This document shows positions 44,378-52,860 of a stretch of DNA of 64,000 nt, piece by piece. This stretch comes from DASQZJ01 sp035638775 (lineage in GTDB: Bacteria > Pseudomonadota > Gammaproteobacteria > UBA5335 > SLRW01). A program made the translations under genes and the position numbers. A model generated the notes under the pieces. The model worked only from the letters and a program-made list of their open reading frames with translations, was not told the origin of the DNA and did not search any database. The DNA lies in NCBI GenBank assembly GCA_035638775.1, contig DASQZJ010000043.1:25650-89649 (forward strand), written 5' to 3'. Numbering within the stretch: the stretch's first letter is position 1; the number at the start of each line of letters is the position of its first letter.

Positions 44378-45445
44378 TCAGCGCTCGGCAATCTGGCGGG
44401 CCTGTGCCGCGCAGATCGGCACCAGCGGGCCGAGCGCCTCGAAGCGGGCGTCCTGCGTCTGGCCCCGCACCCAGCGGATGTAGATCTGTTGCAGGATGAC
44501 CGCCAGGCGATACAGCCCCAGCGCCTGGTAGAAGTCGATGTGGGACACGTTCCGGCCGCTGCGCTCGGCATAGCGGCGCACCAGCTCCTCGCGGCTCAGC
44601 CAGCCAGGGACGTCGGCCGGCATCGGGGAGACCAGCTTGTACTCGTCCGGGTCGGAAGGCTCGGTCCAGTAGGTGAGCAGCGAGCCGAGATCGGACAGCG
44701 GGTCGCCCAGGGTGCACATGTCCCAGTCGAAGATCGCCTTGAGGTGGCCGGGATCGTTCCGGTCGAACATCACGTTGTCGAGCTTGTAGTCGTTGTGCAC
44801 CAGGCTCACCCCGGCCTGCTGCGGCAGGTTGGCCAACAGCCACTCGTGCAGGCGGTCCATGTCCTCGAGGTCGCGTTCCTTCGACTTGTGCCAGCGGCCG
44901 TACCAGCCCTCGATTTGCCGCTCCAGGAAACCCTCGGGCCTGCCCAGATCACCCAGGCCGATCGCCTCGTAGTCGACGGCGTGAAAGTCCGCCAGGGCAT
45001 CCACCAGGGCCTCGCTCATGCGGCGCGGCGCCCCCGGGTCGTCCGCGAAGGCCCCCGGCATGGTGCGTCGCACGACCACGCCCTCGACCCGCTCCATGAC
45101 GAAGAACGGCGCCCCGATGATGCTCTCGTCCTCGCAGTAGGCGTAGGCGCGGGGCGCGCAGGGCAGCGCGCGGTACAGCACCGACAGTACCTTGTATTCG
45201 CGGCCCATGTCGTGCGCGGACTTCGCCACCGGGCCCAGCGGCGGGCGCCGCAGCACGTAGCGGTAGCGGCCGTTGCCGTAGTCGAGCTCGTAGGTGAGGT
45301 TGGCGGCGCCGCCACCGAACTGGCGCACGGTCAGCGGCAGGGCGCCGCCCGGCAGCTTGTCTCGCAGGTACTCGGCCACCCGGGCCTCGTCGAACCGCTC
45401 GTCGGATCGGACCTCGATGGTGTCGCCGTGGCCGTCGTCGCTCAT
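44378..45445 (-). CDS. Phosphotransferase family protein (aminoglycoside-phosphotransferase fold)
   Basis: A 355-residue kinase-like protein: VRQFGGGAANLTYELDYG at the nucleotide side, the catalytic LVHNDYKLDNVMFD and the metal-binding IFDWDMCTLGDPLSDLG. It belongs to the ACAD10/11-like branch that phosphorylates hydroxyacyl substrates next to acyl-CoA dehydrogenases, rather than antibiotics. A histidine phosphatase gene lies directly upstream on the same strand, a pairing common in lipid-catabolic clusters. GGAGG precedes the start. Confidence 0.87.
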   Translation of the reverse strand: MSDDGHGDTIEVRSDERFDEARVAEYLRDKLPGGALPLTVRQFGGGAANLTYELDYGNGRYRYVLRRPPLGPVAKSAHDMGREYKVLSVLYRALPCAPRAYAYCEDESIIGAPFFVMERVEGVVVRRTMPGAFADDPGAPRRMSEALVDALADFHAVDYEAIGLGDLGRPEGFLERQIEGWYGRWHKSKERDLEDMDRLHEWLLANLPQQAGVSLVHNDYKLDNVMFDRNDPGHLKAIFDWDMCTLGDPLSDLGSLLTYWTEPSDPDEYKLVSPMPADVPGWLSREELVRRYAERSGRNVSHIDFYQALGLYRLAVILQQIYIRWVRGQTQDARFEALGPLVPICAAQARQIAER

Positions 45446-45473
45446 GAAACCTCCGGGATCGGGCCTGCCCCTC

Positions 45474-46187
45474 TCAGACGTAGCTGACCAGCCCGTGGTC
45501 GCCCGCCAGGTGAGGCACGGCGTTGAAGGTGCTCAGCGCGAAGCGTCGTGGCGAGTACACGTACTCGCTGAACGAGGCGTTCCTGACCATGTAGTTGAGC
45601 TCCATGGTCTTGACGTCGTCGAGCCCGAGGGCCTCGCCCGTGACCGCCGCCACGGTGCCGCCCGAGGCGAACACGACCAGGTGGTCGTCCGGCCGCGCAT
45701 CGCCGAGCATGCGACGGATCACGCGCCCGATGCGCTCCCGGAAAGCCTGCCAGCTCTCGTGCTCCGGGTCCACGTGGCGGCCCTCGGCCCAGCGCTGCGC
45801 GAAGCGCGTGAACAGCTTCATGTATCGCCGCCGGTAGTCCTCGGGCGCGGCGCCTTCCGCGATCATCCGCCCCAGCTCCGGGTTTTCCGCGATCAGCTGC
45901 GGCAGGGCATTGCGGAACACGAACTCGCCCTTGTGCTCGTCGAGCTCCGGCAGGTACTCGGACTCGGGCAGGCGGGGTCCGCCGGCGGCGAGCTCGTCCG
46001 CGACCGCCTCCCAGGTCTGGCGATGTCGGCGCAGCGGTCCGACGAACACGCGCTGGCAGGCGAAGCCGGTGTCGCGCCAGTGACGCGCCAGCGCGCGGGC
46101 CTGCCGCTCGCCGAGCGCGGAAAGGCGGTCGTAGTCGTCGGCGCCGAAGGATGCCTGCCCGTGTCGGATGACGGTAAGAATGCTCAT
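45474..46187 (-). CDS. Histidine phosphatase family protein (phosphoglycerate-mutase-like)
   Basis: A 237-residue enzyme with the phospho-His motif VIRHGQASFG (His9), a second-shell RRHRQTWEAV and the late FASGGTVAAVTGEALG segment where these enzymes carry the second catalytic region. The usual second GHG histidine appears replaced by the SGG stretch, as in the SixA/YhfR-like divergent branch. It lies 28 nt upstream of the phosphotransferase gene and is probably co-transcribed. Confidence 0.82.
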   Translation of the reverse strand: MSILTVIRHGQASFGADDYDRLSALGERQARALARHWRDTGFACQRVFVGPLRRHRQTWEAVADELAAGGPRLPESEYLPELDEHKGEFVFRNALPQLIAENPELGRMIAEGAAPEDYRRRYMKLFTRFAQRWAEGRHVDPEHESWQAFRERIGRVIRRMLGDARPDDHLVVFASGGTVAAVTGEALGLDDVKTMELNYMVRNASFSEYVYSPRRFALSTFNAVPHLAGDHGLVSYV

Positions 46188-46260
46188 CGCGTATGTATGC
46201 CCCGGGAGAGGCCCGGATCATATCACGCGCATGCGTGCGTCGCCGCCCCTCGCGCCGTGG

Positions 46261-47376
46261 CTACCGCTGCGCCAGCGGGAAGCGGAACAGGCGATATGGC
46301 TGGGTACGGAATCCCTGGTGGCCCAGCAGCGGGCTGTCCTGGAACTGCGATGCGCTCACGTACAGGTGCTCGTGCGGGCCCAGGGCGAGGCTGTCCGGCC
46401 ACTGCAGGCGCGGATCGCGCACCAGGCGCTGGAGCCCGAAGTCGCTGCTGTACCGGAGCACGGCATTGCGCTGCGGATCGGCCAGGTAAAGCGTGCCGTC
46501 GGGGGCCATCAGCATGCCGTCGCAGGCGGACGTGGTCCCCAGGTCCTCCACGAGATGCGCCCGCTCCGCGCGCGAGAGCGTGTTGTCGAGCAGCGCCACG
46601 GTCTGGATGCGGTAGAGCTCGTCGCTGCTCAGCGCGTGGAAGTACAGGTAGCGGTCCTGCGGCGACAGCGCCAGTCCGTCCACGTCGCGCACCAGCGGCC
46701 GGCCGCCGCGCCCGCGCACCGGGCGGCCGTCGACCCGCAGCAGGTAGCCGGGGGTCGCCCGGGTGGCGTCGATGTCGCCCAGGAGCCGCCGGCCCCGGCC
46801 GCTGGAGAGGTCGAGCACCACGATGGCGCCGAGCCCCGCGTCGCTGATGTAGGCGGCCTGATGGCTGGTGTCGACGCGCACGTTGACGAGGTCGCTGCCC
46901 GGCGGCGTGAGCGCCGCGGCCAGGTGGTACACGCGCAGGACCCGGCCGCTGTCCGGGTCCATCTCCACGAGCTTCGCGCCGCCGGGCACCACGCCCGCAC
47001 CGGGCGGCCGGCCGCTGTCCAGCGCCCAGAGGTGATCGCGGTCGTCCAGGTAGAGGCCGTGAACGTCGATGAAACGCGAGGCGGCATTGTCGCCCGGCTG
47101 CCAGCGGTTCCAGCGGCGGTCCGGGAACGGCACGGCGCGGCCGGCCTGCAGCCGGGCCAGCGATATGTCGTGCCGCTTCGACCAGTCGGGGAAGCTGACG
47201 AAGATCCGCCCGTCGCGCGCAACCGCCACCCCCGCCGGCTCGCGGTTGGCGAAGGTGGCCACCGCATGCAGGTCCGGGTCCGTGCCGTCGGCGTTGTGGG
47301 CGGAGCCGCTGCCGCAGCCCGCCAGGGCCGCCGCCAACAGGCCCGCCAGGACCCAAGCCATCCACTGCCTGGTCAC
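46261..47376 (-). CDS. Lipoprotein with a royal-jelly/SMP-30-type beta-propeller
   Basis: A 371-residue protein with a lipoprotein signal (VLAGLLAAALAGC, lipid Cys about residue 21). Six repeated propeller blades follow, including PAGVAVARDGRIFVSFP, FIDVHGLYLDDRDHLWALD, YISDAGLGAIVVLDL and DGLALSPQDRYLYFHAL. This pattern is that of bacterial major-royal-jelly-protein homologues (L-dopachrome-tautomerase-related). Ligand and partner are unknown. GTG start with GGGAG upstream. It follows the zinc-ribbon membrane gene on the same strand. Confidence 0.82.
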   Translation of the reverse strand: MTRQWMAWVLAGLLAAALAGCGSGSAHNADGTDPDLHAVATFANREPAGVAVARDGRIFVSFPDWSKRHDISLARLQAGRAVPFPDRRWNRWQPGDNAASRFIDVHGLYLDDRDHLWALDSGRPPGAGVVPGGAKLVEMDPDSGRVLRVYHLAAALTPPGSDLVNVRVDTSHQAAYISDAGLGAIVVLDLSSGRGRRLLGDIDATRATPGYLLRVDGRPVRGRGGRPLVRDVDGLALSPQDRYLYFHALSSDELYRIQTVALLDNTLSRAERAHLVEDLGTTSACDGMLMAPDGTLYLADPQRNAVLRYSSDFGLQRLVRDPRLQWPDSLALGPHEHLYVSASQFQDSPLLGHQGFRTQPYRLFRFPLAQR

Positions 47377-47406
47377 GTCTTGTGCTCCCTGCCGTGCGCT
47401 GCCGGC

Positions 47407-47922
47407 TCAGCCGGCCGCGCTCTCCTGGCGCCACTCGCCCGTGCGCAGCTTGCGGTCGATCTGGCGCCGGATCAGGCCGCGGACGTAGCTGTAATCCCCG
47501 GCAAAGCTGCCATAGCGCTTGCCGCAGGTCTCGCAGTGAAACGTCACTTCGTTGTCCACCTGCGAGTAGTTGTAGATCAGCTGGGTATCGTCCCCGGGGC
47601 AGTAGCACCAGATCCCGGTCGGGGCGCCGTGGCGGTAGCGCCAGCGCCAGCGCAGGCCGAGGAAATGGTCCTGGCGATAGCGCTGCCGGCCGCCGGCCCA
47701 CATGTCGACCAGGCGGCGCAGGCCGCGGCCGAGGGTGGGCAGGAACGCGAGCAGGATCAGCGCAAGCTGCCAGCCGCGGAGCGTGTACTGGGCGCCGAGG
47801 AAGTCGCCGGTCTGGCTCGCCGCCACCGAGGCCGTCTGGCGTGCCTCGGGAACCAACAGGACCAGCGCCGCCGCGAGGACCGCCAGCGCGCCGAGTGCGA
47901 GGACGATTGTTCGATTCTGCAT
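47407..47922 (-). CDS. Two-helix membrane protein with a zinc-ribbon-like motif, function unknown
   Basis: I do not recognise this 171-residue protein. It has two hydrophobic segments (TIVLALGALAVLAAALVLLV and QLALILLAFLPTLG). After them comes a cytoplasmic or periplasmic domain with CYCPG and, about 25 residues later, HCETCGKRYG. The paired Cys resemble a small metal ribbon. It ends in a basic tail. It precedes the propeller lipoprotein by 30 nt on the same strand, so the two may function together. The start at MQNRTIV is chosen because hydrophobicity begins there. Confidence 0.6.
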   Translation of the reverse strand: MQNRTIVLALGALAVLAAALVLLVPEARQTASVAASQTGDFLGAQYTLRGWQLALILLAFLPTLGRGLRRLVDMWAGGRQRYRQDHFLGLRWRWRYRHGAPTGIWCYCPGDDTQLIYNYSQVDNEVTFHCETCGKRYGSFAGDYSYVRGLIRRQIDRKLRTGEWRQESAAG

Positions 47923-48114
47923 GTCAGGCCAGTTTCGGGATGCGGCACCCGGCCGCCGCCTGTGTGACACCGTCGACGACATCGGCCGACGCTTTGTCTG
48001 TCGCTCTCCCGGGCATCGCCCCTTCCCCGCCCGGGCGGGCGGTCACGCGGCACCGCCCGCGTCTCCTTCGGGCCGGCCGCACGAATGTATCGTAGCCCAC
48101 GGCGGCTGGCGGCG

Positions 48115-48894
48115 TCACCCGATGTTGCGTCGGGTGCACCCGACCAGCAGTCGCAGCGGCCAGCGCACGGTGCGGCGCCGCTCCGGCTCGCCCCACAACG
48201 CACGCACGCGCGGTGCCATCCATTGCGCTACCGGATCTTCACCGCGTGCCTCGCGGTAGCGCCGCACCGCGGACCAGGTCCCGAGGTAGGCGAGATAGTG
48301 CGCCAGGTCCCACTGCCCGGTCATTTCCAGGGCCGGCGCGGTCAACGGCTCGAACGGGAAATCCAGGTCCGCGTAGCCGCGGTCGACGTGGACGCGTTCG
48401 GGCGGCCAGAACGGGCCCAGGACGTCGGCATGGAAGCTGGCCAGCTCGGCGTCGATCGCCGCGTCGACCTGCGCCAGCAGATACGTCCAGGCGGCGAGCA
48501 CGCCGCCGGGGCGCAGCACCCGCCGGGCCTCGCGGTAGAAGCGGTCACGGTCGAACCAGTGCAGCGCCTGCGCGACCGTGACCAGGTCGACGCTGTCATC
48601 GGGCAGACCGCTGTCCTCCGCCCGGGCCACGCGGTAGCTCACGCGCGGATGCGGGCTCGCCTGCTGCAGCTGGCGCTCGCTCGCGTCGGTGGCGATCACG
48701 TGCGCGAAGTGCGCCGCCAGGGGCAGCGCCGCCTGGCCGCTGCCGGTGCCGCAGTCCCAGGCCGTGTCGCGGGCCGGCGCGACCTCGGCGAGGTGGCGGA
48801 ACAGCTCTCCGGGATAGCCGGGGCGGTAGCGTGCGTAATCGGGCGCCTGGGCGGAGAAGTGGTCGCCGAAGCCGGCATCCCGGCCGCCGCTCAC
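48115..48894 (-). CDS. Class I SAM-dependent methyltransferase
   Basis: A 259-residue methyltransferase: AWDCGTGSGQAALPLA (motif I, SAM binding), VIATDASERQLQQA (motif II), and VDLVTVAQALHWFDRDRFYREARRVL-like post-II segments. It matches the Trm9/Tgs1-like or generic methyltransferase-11 type; the substrate is unknown. The GTG start overlaps the dsbB stop (GTGA), placing it as the last gene of the YiiD-like thioesterase, dsbB, methyltransferase run. Confidence 0.87.
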   Translation of the reverse strand: MSGGRDAGFGDHFSAQAPDYARYRPGYPGELFRHLAEVAPARDTAWDCGTGSGQAALPLAAHFAHVIATDASERQLQQASPHPRVSYRVARAEDSGLPDDSVDLVTVAQALHWFDRDRFYREARRVLRPGGVLAAWTYLLAQVDAAIDAELASFHADVLGPFWPPERVHVDRGYADLDFPFEPLTAPALEMTGQWDLAHYLAYLGTWSAVRRYREARGEDPVAQWMAPRVRALWGEPERRRTVRWPLRLLVGCTRRNIG

Positions 48895-49436
48895 CGAGCC
48901 GGCTCCGGCAGGGCGTTGCGGACCACGCCGGTGATGCCCAGCAGCACGAACATCACCAGCGACCAGCCGGGGATGGTCAGGCCCAGGAAACGCCAGTGGA
49001 TCGCGGCGCATTCCCCCGACCCGCGCAGGATCAGCGGGATGGCGCGTCCGGGGGAGAAGTTCTGCAGGATGTAGCCGAGCCCCGGCCCGCAGGCGGGCAC
49101 CATGTCCGGCGGCAGGTGCTGGAGGTAGACGTGGCGGATGGCCACGCCGGCACCGCCGCCGGCGATCAGCAGCAGCAGGACGGCGTACACGTAGCGGCCC
49201 CAGCGGCGCGGATTGTGCACCGCGGCCAGCAGGAAGACCAGGCCCAGCCCCATGAAGGCCACGCGCTGCATGATGCACAGCGGGCAGGGCTGGAGCCCGC
49301 GCACGGTCTGCAGGTAGTAGGCATAGGCCAGCAGGCCGAGACACACCAGGAAGCCGCCCAGGTTCAGCCAGCGCCTGGGCACGCGGCGCACCACGCCGGT
49401 CCGTTCCGGCCCGGCGCCGGACCCATCGTCGCTCAT
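48891..49436 (-). CDS. dsbB: Disulfide bond formation protein B
   Basis: A four-helix inner-membrane protein (181 residues) that re-oxidises DsbA and passes electrons to quinone. The first redox pair is C51-P-L-C54 in LQPCPLCIMQR. The second pair is in the periplasmic loop (PACGPGLG and GSGECAA). Length and helix layout are as in E. coli DsbB (176). ATGA overlap with the upstream thioesterase gene. Confidence 0.95.
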   Translation of the reverse strand: MSDDGSGAGPERTGVVRRVPRRWLNLGGFLVCLGLLAYAYYLQTVRGLQPCPLCIMQRVAFMGLGLVFLLAAVHNPRRWGRYVYAVLLLLIAGGGAGVAIRHVYLQHLPPDMVPACGPGLGYILQNFSPGRAIPLILRGSGECAAIHWRFLGLTIPGWSLVMFVLLGITGVVRNALPEPAR

Positions 49437-49897
49437 GCTTTCCCCTCGCGTCGGGCGACGTACTCGCCGCTGTAGCGGACCGCGGCGCGCCCGTTCTGCA
49501 GCACTTCCACCTTCAACTCCAGGCTGGCGCGTCCCAGCCGCTCGAAGTCCCGCAGGAACCGGGCGACGTCGGCGGGCGCGGGCAGGCGGCACCGGCTGGT
49601 CACGACCTCGTCGGTGATCGGCAGGCGGTAACGCATGTCCGAGCGGTAGATCACCAGGTCCGCGTCGAGGCCGTTGTTGCGCAGCAGCATCTCGGCGGCG
49701 GTCCAGCCGGTCACGGTCGCCAGGGCCGCGATGCTGCCGCCGAACACGCTGCCCTTGTGGTTGCGGTTGCGGCCGAACGGGGCCTCCAGGCGCAGCTCCT
49801 GGCCATCCCACGCGGCTACCCGAACACCCATGAAACCGGTCAGCGGGATGCCGTGCTCCAGGACTTCGGTGACCGCGGCGACCACTGGATCGCTCAT
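49433..49897 (-). CDS. YiiD C-terminal-type thioesterase (hotdog fold)
   Basis: A 154-residue hotdog-fold protein with GIPLTGFMGVRV, LRLEAPFGRNRNHKGSVFGGSIAALAT (the family's NHKGSVFGGS core) and a C-terminal KVEVLQNGRAAVRYSGEYVA. It corresponds to the C-terminal half of YiiD without the acetyltransferase half. The substrate is not known. It heads a three-gene overlapping run with dsbB and a methyltransferase. Confidence 0.85.
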   Translation of the reverse strand: MSDPVVAAVTEVLEHGIPLTGFMGVRVAAWDGQELRLEAPFGRNRNHKGSVFGGSIAALATVTGWTAAEMLLRNNGLDADLVIYRSDMRYRLPITDEVVTSRCRLPAPADVARFLRDFERLGRASLELKVEVLQNGRAAVRYSGEYVARREGKA

Positions 49898-49999
49898 AGT
49901 TCGTTTCCGTCGCTGCAGGCAAAAGCTGGTGGCGCATCAGTGTAGCACCGGCGACGACCGCGGACGATCGCGGCATCCGGCATGCGTCCGGTAACAGGG

Positions 50000-50050
50000 C
50001 TGTCACGCGGACGGCACGGCGACGTCACGGCCCCGTCACGAGGTGGTCAA
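50000..50050 (+). promoter_or_regulatory. Tandem 11-bp PHO-box-like repeats upstream of olsB-olsA
   Basis: Five consecutive 11-bp units begin at 50000, 50011, 50022, 50033 and 50044 with heptamers CTGTCAC, ACGGCAC, ACGTCAC, CCGTCAC and TGGTCAA, each followed by 4 nt. The known PhoB site is a direct repeat of CTGTCAT-type heptamers at exactly this 11-bp period. The first unit matches it at 6 of 7. The array ends 48 nt before the olsB start. Ornithine-lipid genes are under phosphate control in several bacteria. A -10 box is not clear. Confidence 0.55.
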
Positions 50051-50098
50051 CATTCCTGCGCAGACTCGCGCCGAGTGCAACCGCAGGAGGGCAATGCC

Positions 50099-50854
50099 AT
50101 GACCCTGACCGCCCGTTTCGAGACCCGTGTCGCGGCGCCCGCGCGGCGCCCGCTGCACGTCGCCTTCGCCCGGGACGCAGCCGAGTTGGCCGCGGCCCGG
50201 AGACTGCGTTACGAGGTGTTTCGCGAGGCCTTCGGTGCCGACATGCACGGCGCCGCGGACGGCCTGGACCGCGACCGCTTCGACCCGTTCTGCCAGCACC
50301 TGGTGGTCTGGGACGCCGACCGGGCCGTCGCCTGCACCCGCATCCTGACGTCCGAGACCGCTCCGGCCGCGGGCGGCTTCTACAGCCAGGACGAGTTCGA
50401 CCTGGCGCCACTGCTCGCCCGCGCCGGCCGCGTGATGGAGGTGGGTCGCACCTGCGTCGCGGGCGGGTACCGCAAGGGGCCCGCGATCGGCCTGCTCTGG
50501 GCCGGGATCGCCGGCTTCCTGCTGGAGCATCGCTACCACGGGCTGATCGGCTGCGGCAGCATCTCGATGCGTCCGGGGCTGGGGCCGGTGAGAGCCCTGA
50601 TCCGGCAAATCCATGCGCGGGCGCTGGTCGAACCCGGCTGTCGCGTGCAGCCGCTGGATCCGCTGCCGACGTACGACGGTGTGGCCTGCGAGCCCTGTCC
50701 GCTGCCGCCGCTGATCGCGGCCTACCTGCGGCTCGGCGCCCGGATCGCCGGGGACGCCTGCCTGGACCGGGCGTTCATGGTCGCGGACCTGCCGATCTAC
50801 CTGGCGCGGGAAAACGTGGCGCCGCGCTACGCTCGCCGGTTCCTGCGCCAGTGA
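50099..50854 (+). CDS. olsB: L-ornithine N-alpha-acyltransferase
   Basis: A 251-residue GNAT-fold enzyme that attaches a 3-hydroxyacyl chain from acyl-ACP to ornithine, the first step of ornithine-lipid synthesis. It shows the family motifs RRLRYEVFREAFGADMHG at the N-terminus, RDRFDPFCQHLVVWD, VMEVGRTCV and GLIGCGSISM. AGGAGG lies 8 nt before the ATG. It overlaps olsA by GTGA and follows the PHO-box-like array. Confidence 0.92.
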   Translation: MTLTARFETRVAAPARRPLHVAFARDAAELAAARRLRYEVFREAFGADMHGAADGLDRDRFDPFCQHLVVWDADRAVACTRILTSETAPAAGGFYSQDEFDLAPLLARAGRVMEVGRTCVAGGYRKGPAIGLLWAGIAGFLLEHRYHGLIGCGSISMRPGLGPVRALIRQIHARALVEPGCRVQPLDPLPTYDGVACEPCPLPPLIAAYLRLGARIAGDACLDRAFMVADLPIYLARENVAPRYARRFLRQ

Positions 50855-51717
50855 ACGGGCGGCGCCTGCTGCGCCTCGCGCGCCTCGGCCTGCACCTCCT
50901 CTGGGGCGTGCTGCAGGCGCTGCTGGTGCTGCCGATGCTGGGACGCCTGCCGCTGCGGGTCGCGGTCCCGGCGCGTCAGCACCTGGTCCAGCGCTGGCTG
51001 CGCCAGCTCCTGGCGCTGCTGGGGGTGCGCCTGGCGGTCTCCGGCAGTGCCGCGCGCGGGCCGGTGCTGCTGGTCGCCAACCACGTCTCGTGGCTGGACG
51101 TCGCCGTGCTCGGCGCCATCCGTCCCGGCTGCTTCGTGGCCAAGAGCGAGGTGGGCGGCTGGCCGGTGATCGGCTGGCTCGCCCGGCGCGCCGGGACCCT
51201 GTTCATCGCGCGCGGGGCCGGCGAAGCCAACCGCGTCGTGGCCGACGCCATGACCTTCCGCCTGCGCCGGGGCGAGAGCGTGGTCCTGTTCCCCGAAGGC
51301 ACCACCGGCACGGGCGAGGCGGTCGGGCGTTTCCACGGGCGCTTCTACCAGGCGGCGCTGCGCGCCGGTGTCCCGGTGCAGCCGGCGGCGCTGCGCTATG
51401 CCGACGGCCCGGCGGTGGCGTTCGTGGGGGAGGAGACCTTCGCGGCGAACCTGTTGCGGCTGCTGCGCATGCCGCGCATCCACGCGCGGCTGCACCTGTG
51501 CGCGCCGCTGCCGGTGGCGGGCCTGGACCGTCGCGCGCTGGCGCAGACGAGCCGCGGGGCCGTGTGCGCCGTGCTCGCCCGCGAGCGGGACCCGGCGGTC
51601 AGTTCGGTCGGTGGGTTTCCCAGCCCTGGTGGTCCGGCTCCCAGGGATTGGTCGGCTTCAGCGAGTCGCGCGAGCGCTGATCCATCTGGATCACGCGGTC
51701 GCGAAGCTGGCGCGTGA
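50851..51717 (+). CDS. olsA: Lyso-ornithine-lipid O-acyltransferase (PlsC family)
   Basis: The membrane enzyme (288 residues as read) adds the second acyl chain to lyso-ornithine lipid. The first 30 residues are hydrophobic. The acyltransferase motifs are NHVSWLD (His78, Asp83), AGTLFIARG and VLFPEGTTGTG. GTG start overlapping olsB. The last about 40 residues (from DPAVSSVGG) are low-complexity and lie antisense to a small membrane-protein gene; homologues end near ARERD. The coupled olsB-olsA order makes the lipid pathway call firm, though PlsC activity on glycerolipids is possible. Confidence 0.88.
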   Translation: MNGRRLLRLARLGLHLLWGVLQALLVLPMLGRLPLRVAVPARQHLVQRWLRQLLALLGVRLAVSGSAARGPVLLVANHVSWLDVAVLGAIRPGCFVAKSEVGGWPVIGWLARRAGTLFIARGAGEANRVVADAMTFRLRRGESVVLFPEGTTGTGEAVGRFHGRFYQAALRAGVPVQPAALRYADGPAVAFVGEETFAANLLRLLRMPRIHARLHLCAPLPVAGLDRRALAQTSRGAVCAVLARERDPAVSSVGGFPSPGGPAPRDWSASASRASADPSGSRGREAGA

Positions 51718-51790
51718 ACGGGCTGCGGTCGATGATGAAGTAAGCCAGCACGATGGCCACGACCACGGCCACGATGATGAAGATCACCAT
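51599..51790 (-). CDS. Small single-helix membrane protein
   Basis: The 63-residue protein starts with one strong helix (IFIIVAVVVAIVLAYFII) and continues as a polar, Trp- and Pro-containing cytoplasmic tail (RSPFTRQLRDRVIQMDQRS). GAGGAGG sits 7 nt upstream of its ATG. It overlaps the 3' end of olsA on the other strand by 119 nt. Which of the two frames is used in that stretch cannot be decided by eye, but codon use and the ribosome-binding site favour this one. No family recognised. Confidence 0.6.
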   Translation of the reverse strand: MVIFIIVAVVVAIVLAYFIIDRSPFTRQLRDRVIQMDQRSRDSLKPTNPWEPDHQGWETHRPN

Positions 51791-51997
51791 GCGCGTTCCT
51801 CCTCGGGGTTCGGTCGGCCGCCGCAGCCGCTGGCGGCGTCCCTGCGATTTCTGCCGGGGCGCGCGCCGCGCCGACCGGGCCTGTTGCGGAGCCTAGTCTA
51901 CTAAGGCTTCATGCGCGAATGCCACACCCGGGCGGAGCCCGCTGCGGCCGCGGGGACCGCGTCGGCGCCATGTCCCGGGGCGGGCCCGCGCGTGCGG

Positions 51998-52837
51998 TCA
52001 GCGAGCGCCGCTCTTCTCCAGCACGCCGAGCAGCACCCGGGCGCGGTTCTCCTTCAGGTTGCGCAGCATCACGCGCAGCACGTCGAAGAACTGCGGCCCC
52101 ATCACGATGTTCTGGCCCAGCGGGGACGGCGCCTCCACCGGCCGCTCCTCCAGCGAGGCCAGGCTGCGCTCCACCCAGCTGGTCGCCCGCTCGGTGATGT
52201 CGCGCCAGTGGCGGCATTCCAGGCCGGCCCGCCCGGCCAGCGCCAGGAACGTCTCGGGGGTGATCATGTGGCTGAGACTGCCGTCCGGGTCGAAGGGCAC
52301 CGGGAAGTGCAGCGGGCCCTCCGGGCCGGCGAAGATCTCGTGCAGCGCAACGCGCCCGCCGGGGCGCAGCACGCGCGCGATGCCGGCCAGCAGCCGCGCC
52401 TTGTCGTCGACGTTGAACTGCATGTGCTGCAGCCACACGACGTCGAAGCTGGCGTCGTCAAAGGGCAGCTCGAGGGCGTTGGCGCGGCGGAAAGACACCC
52501 GCCCGGCGAGACCCACGCGCCGGGTGAGCCCCACCGCCGCGTCGACGTAGCTCCCGGTGAGGTCGATCCCGGTGACCCGGCAGCCGATCTCGGAGGCCAG
52601 CGTGCGCGCCGGGCCGCCGAGGCCGCAGGCGATGTCCAGTACCTCGTCGCCCGGCCCGATCTCCGCGAGGCGCGCCAGCTCGCGCGTGCCCTCGCGGCCC
52701 TGCAGGTGGAATTCCTCGAAGCCGGCGAGGTCGTCGCGCGTGAGCGCGTCGACGTCGCGGCCGGCCTCCCGCAGGGTGCGCAGGATGCTGTCGAGCAGCT
52801 TGTCCCGTCCGTAATGGCTCTCGAGCGCGTCCGACAT
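51998..52837 (-). CDS. SAM-dependent methyltransferase, sarcosine/dimethylglycine-methyltransferase-like
   Basis: A 279-residue methyltransferase: VLDIACGLGGPARTLA (motif I), RVTGIDLTGSYVDAA (motif II), FDVVWLQHMQFNVDDK (post-II) and VLRPGGRVALHE (motif III). The HYGRDKLLDSIL start and ISR-type GDRI-like arrangement recall glycine-betaine-synthesis methyltransferases, but that assignment is tentative. It lies 23 nt downstream of the acyl-CoA synthetase gene on the same strand. Confidence 0.82.
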   Translation of the reverse strand: MSDALESHYGRDKLLDSILRTLREAGRDVDALTRDDLAGFEEFHLQGREGTRELARLAEIGPGDEVLDIACGLGGPARTLASEIGCRVTGIDLTGSYVDAAVGLTRRVGLAGRVSFRRANALELPFDDASFDVVWLQHMQFNVDDKARLLAGIARVLRPGGRVALHEIFAGPEGPLHFPVPFDPDGSLSHMITPETFLALAGRAGLECRHWRDITERATSWVERSLASLEERPVEAPSPLGQNIVMGPQFFDVLRVMLRNLKENRARVLLGVLEKSGAR

Positions 52838-52860
52838 GGCGCTGGTTCCTCCCGGGCGGG

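Noticed and set aside
44378..45445. Antibiotic (aminoglycoside) resistance kinase
   Set aside because: The fold is shared, but the motif pattern and the adjacent histidine phosphatase fit the acyl-CoA-associated branch; no resistance context is present.
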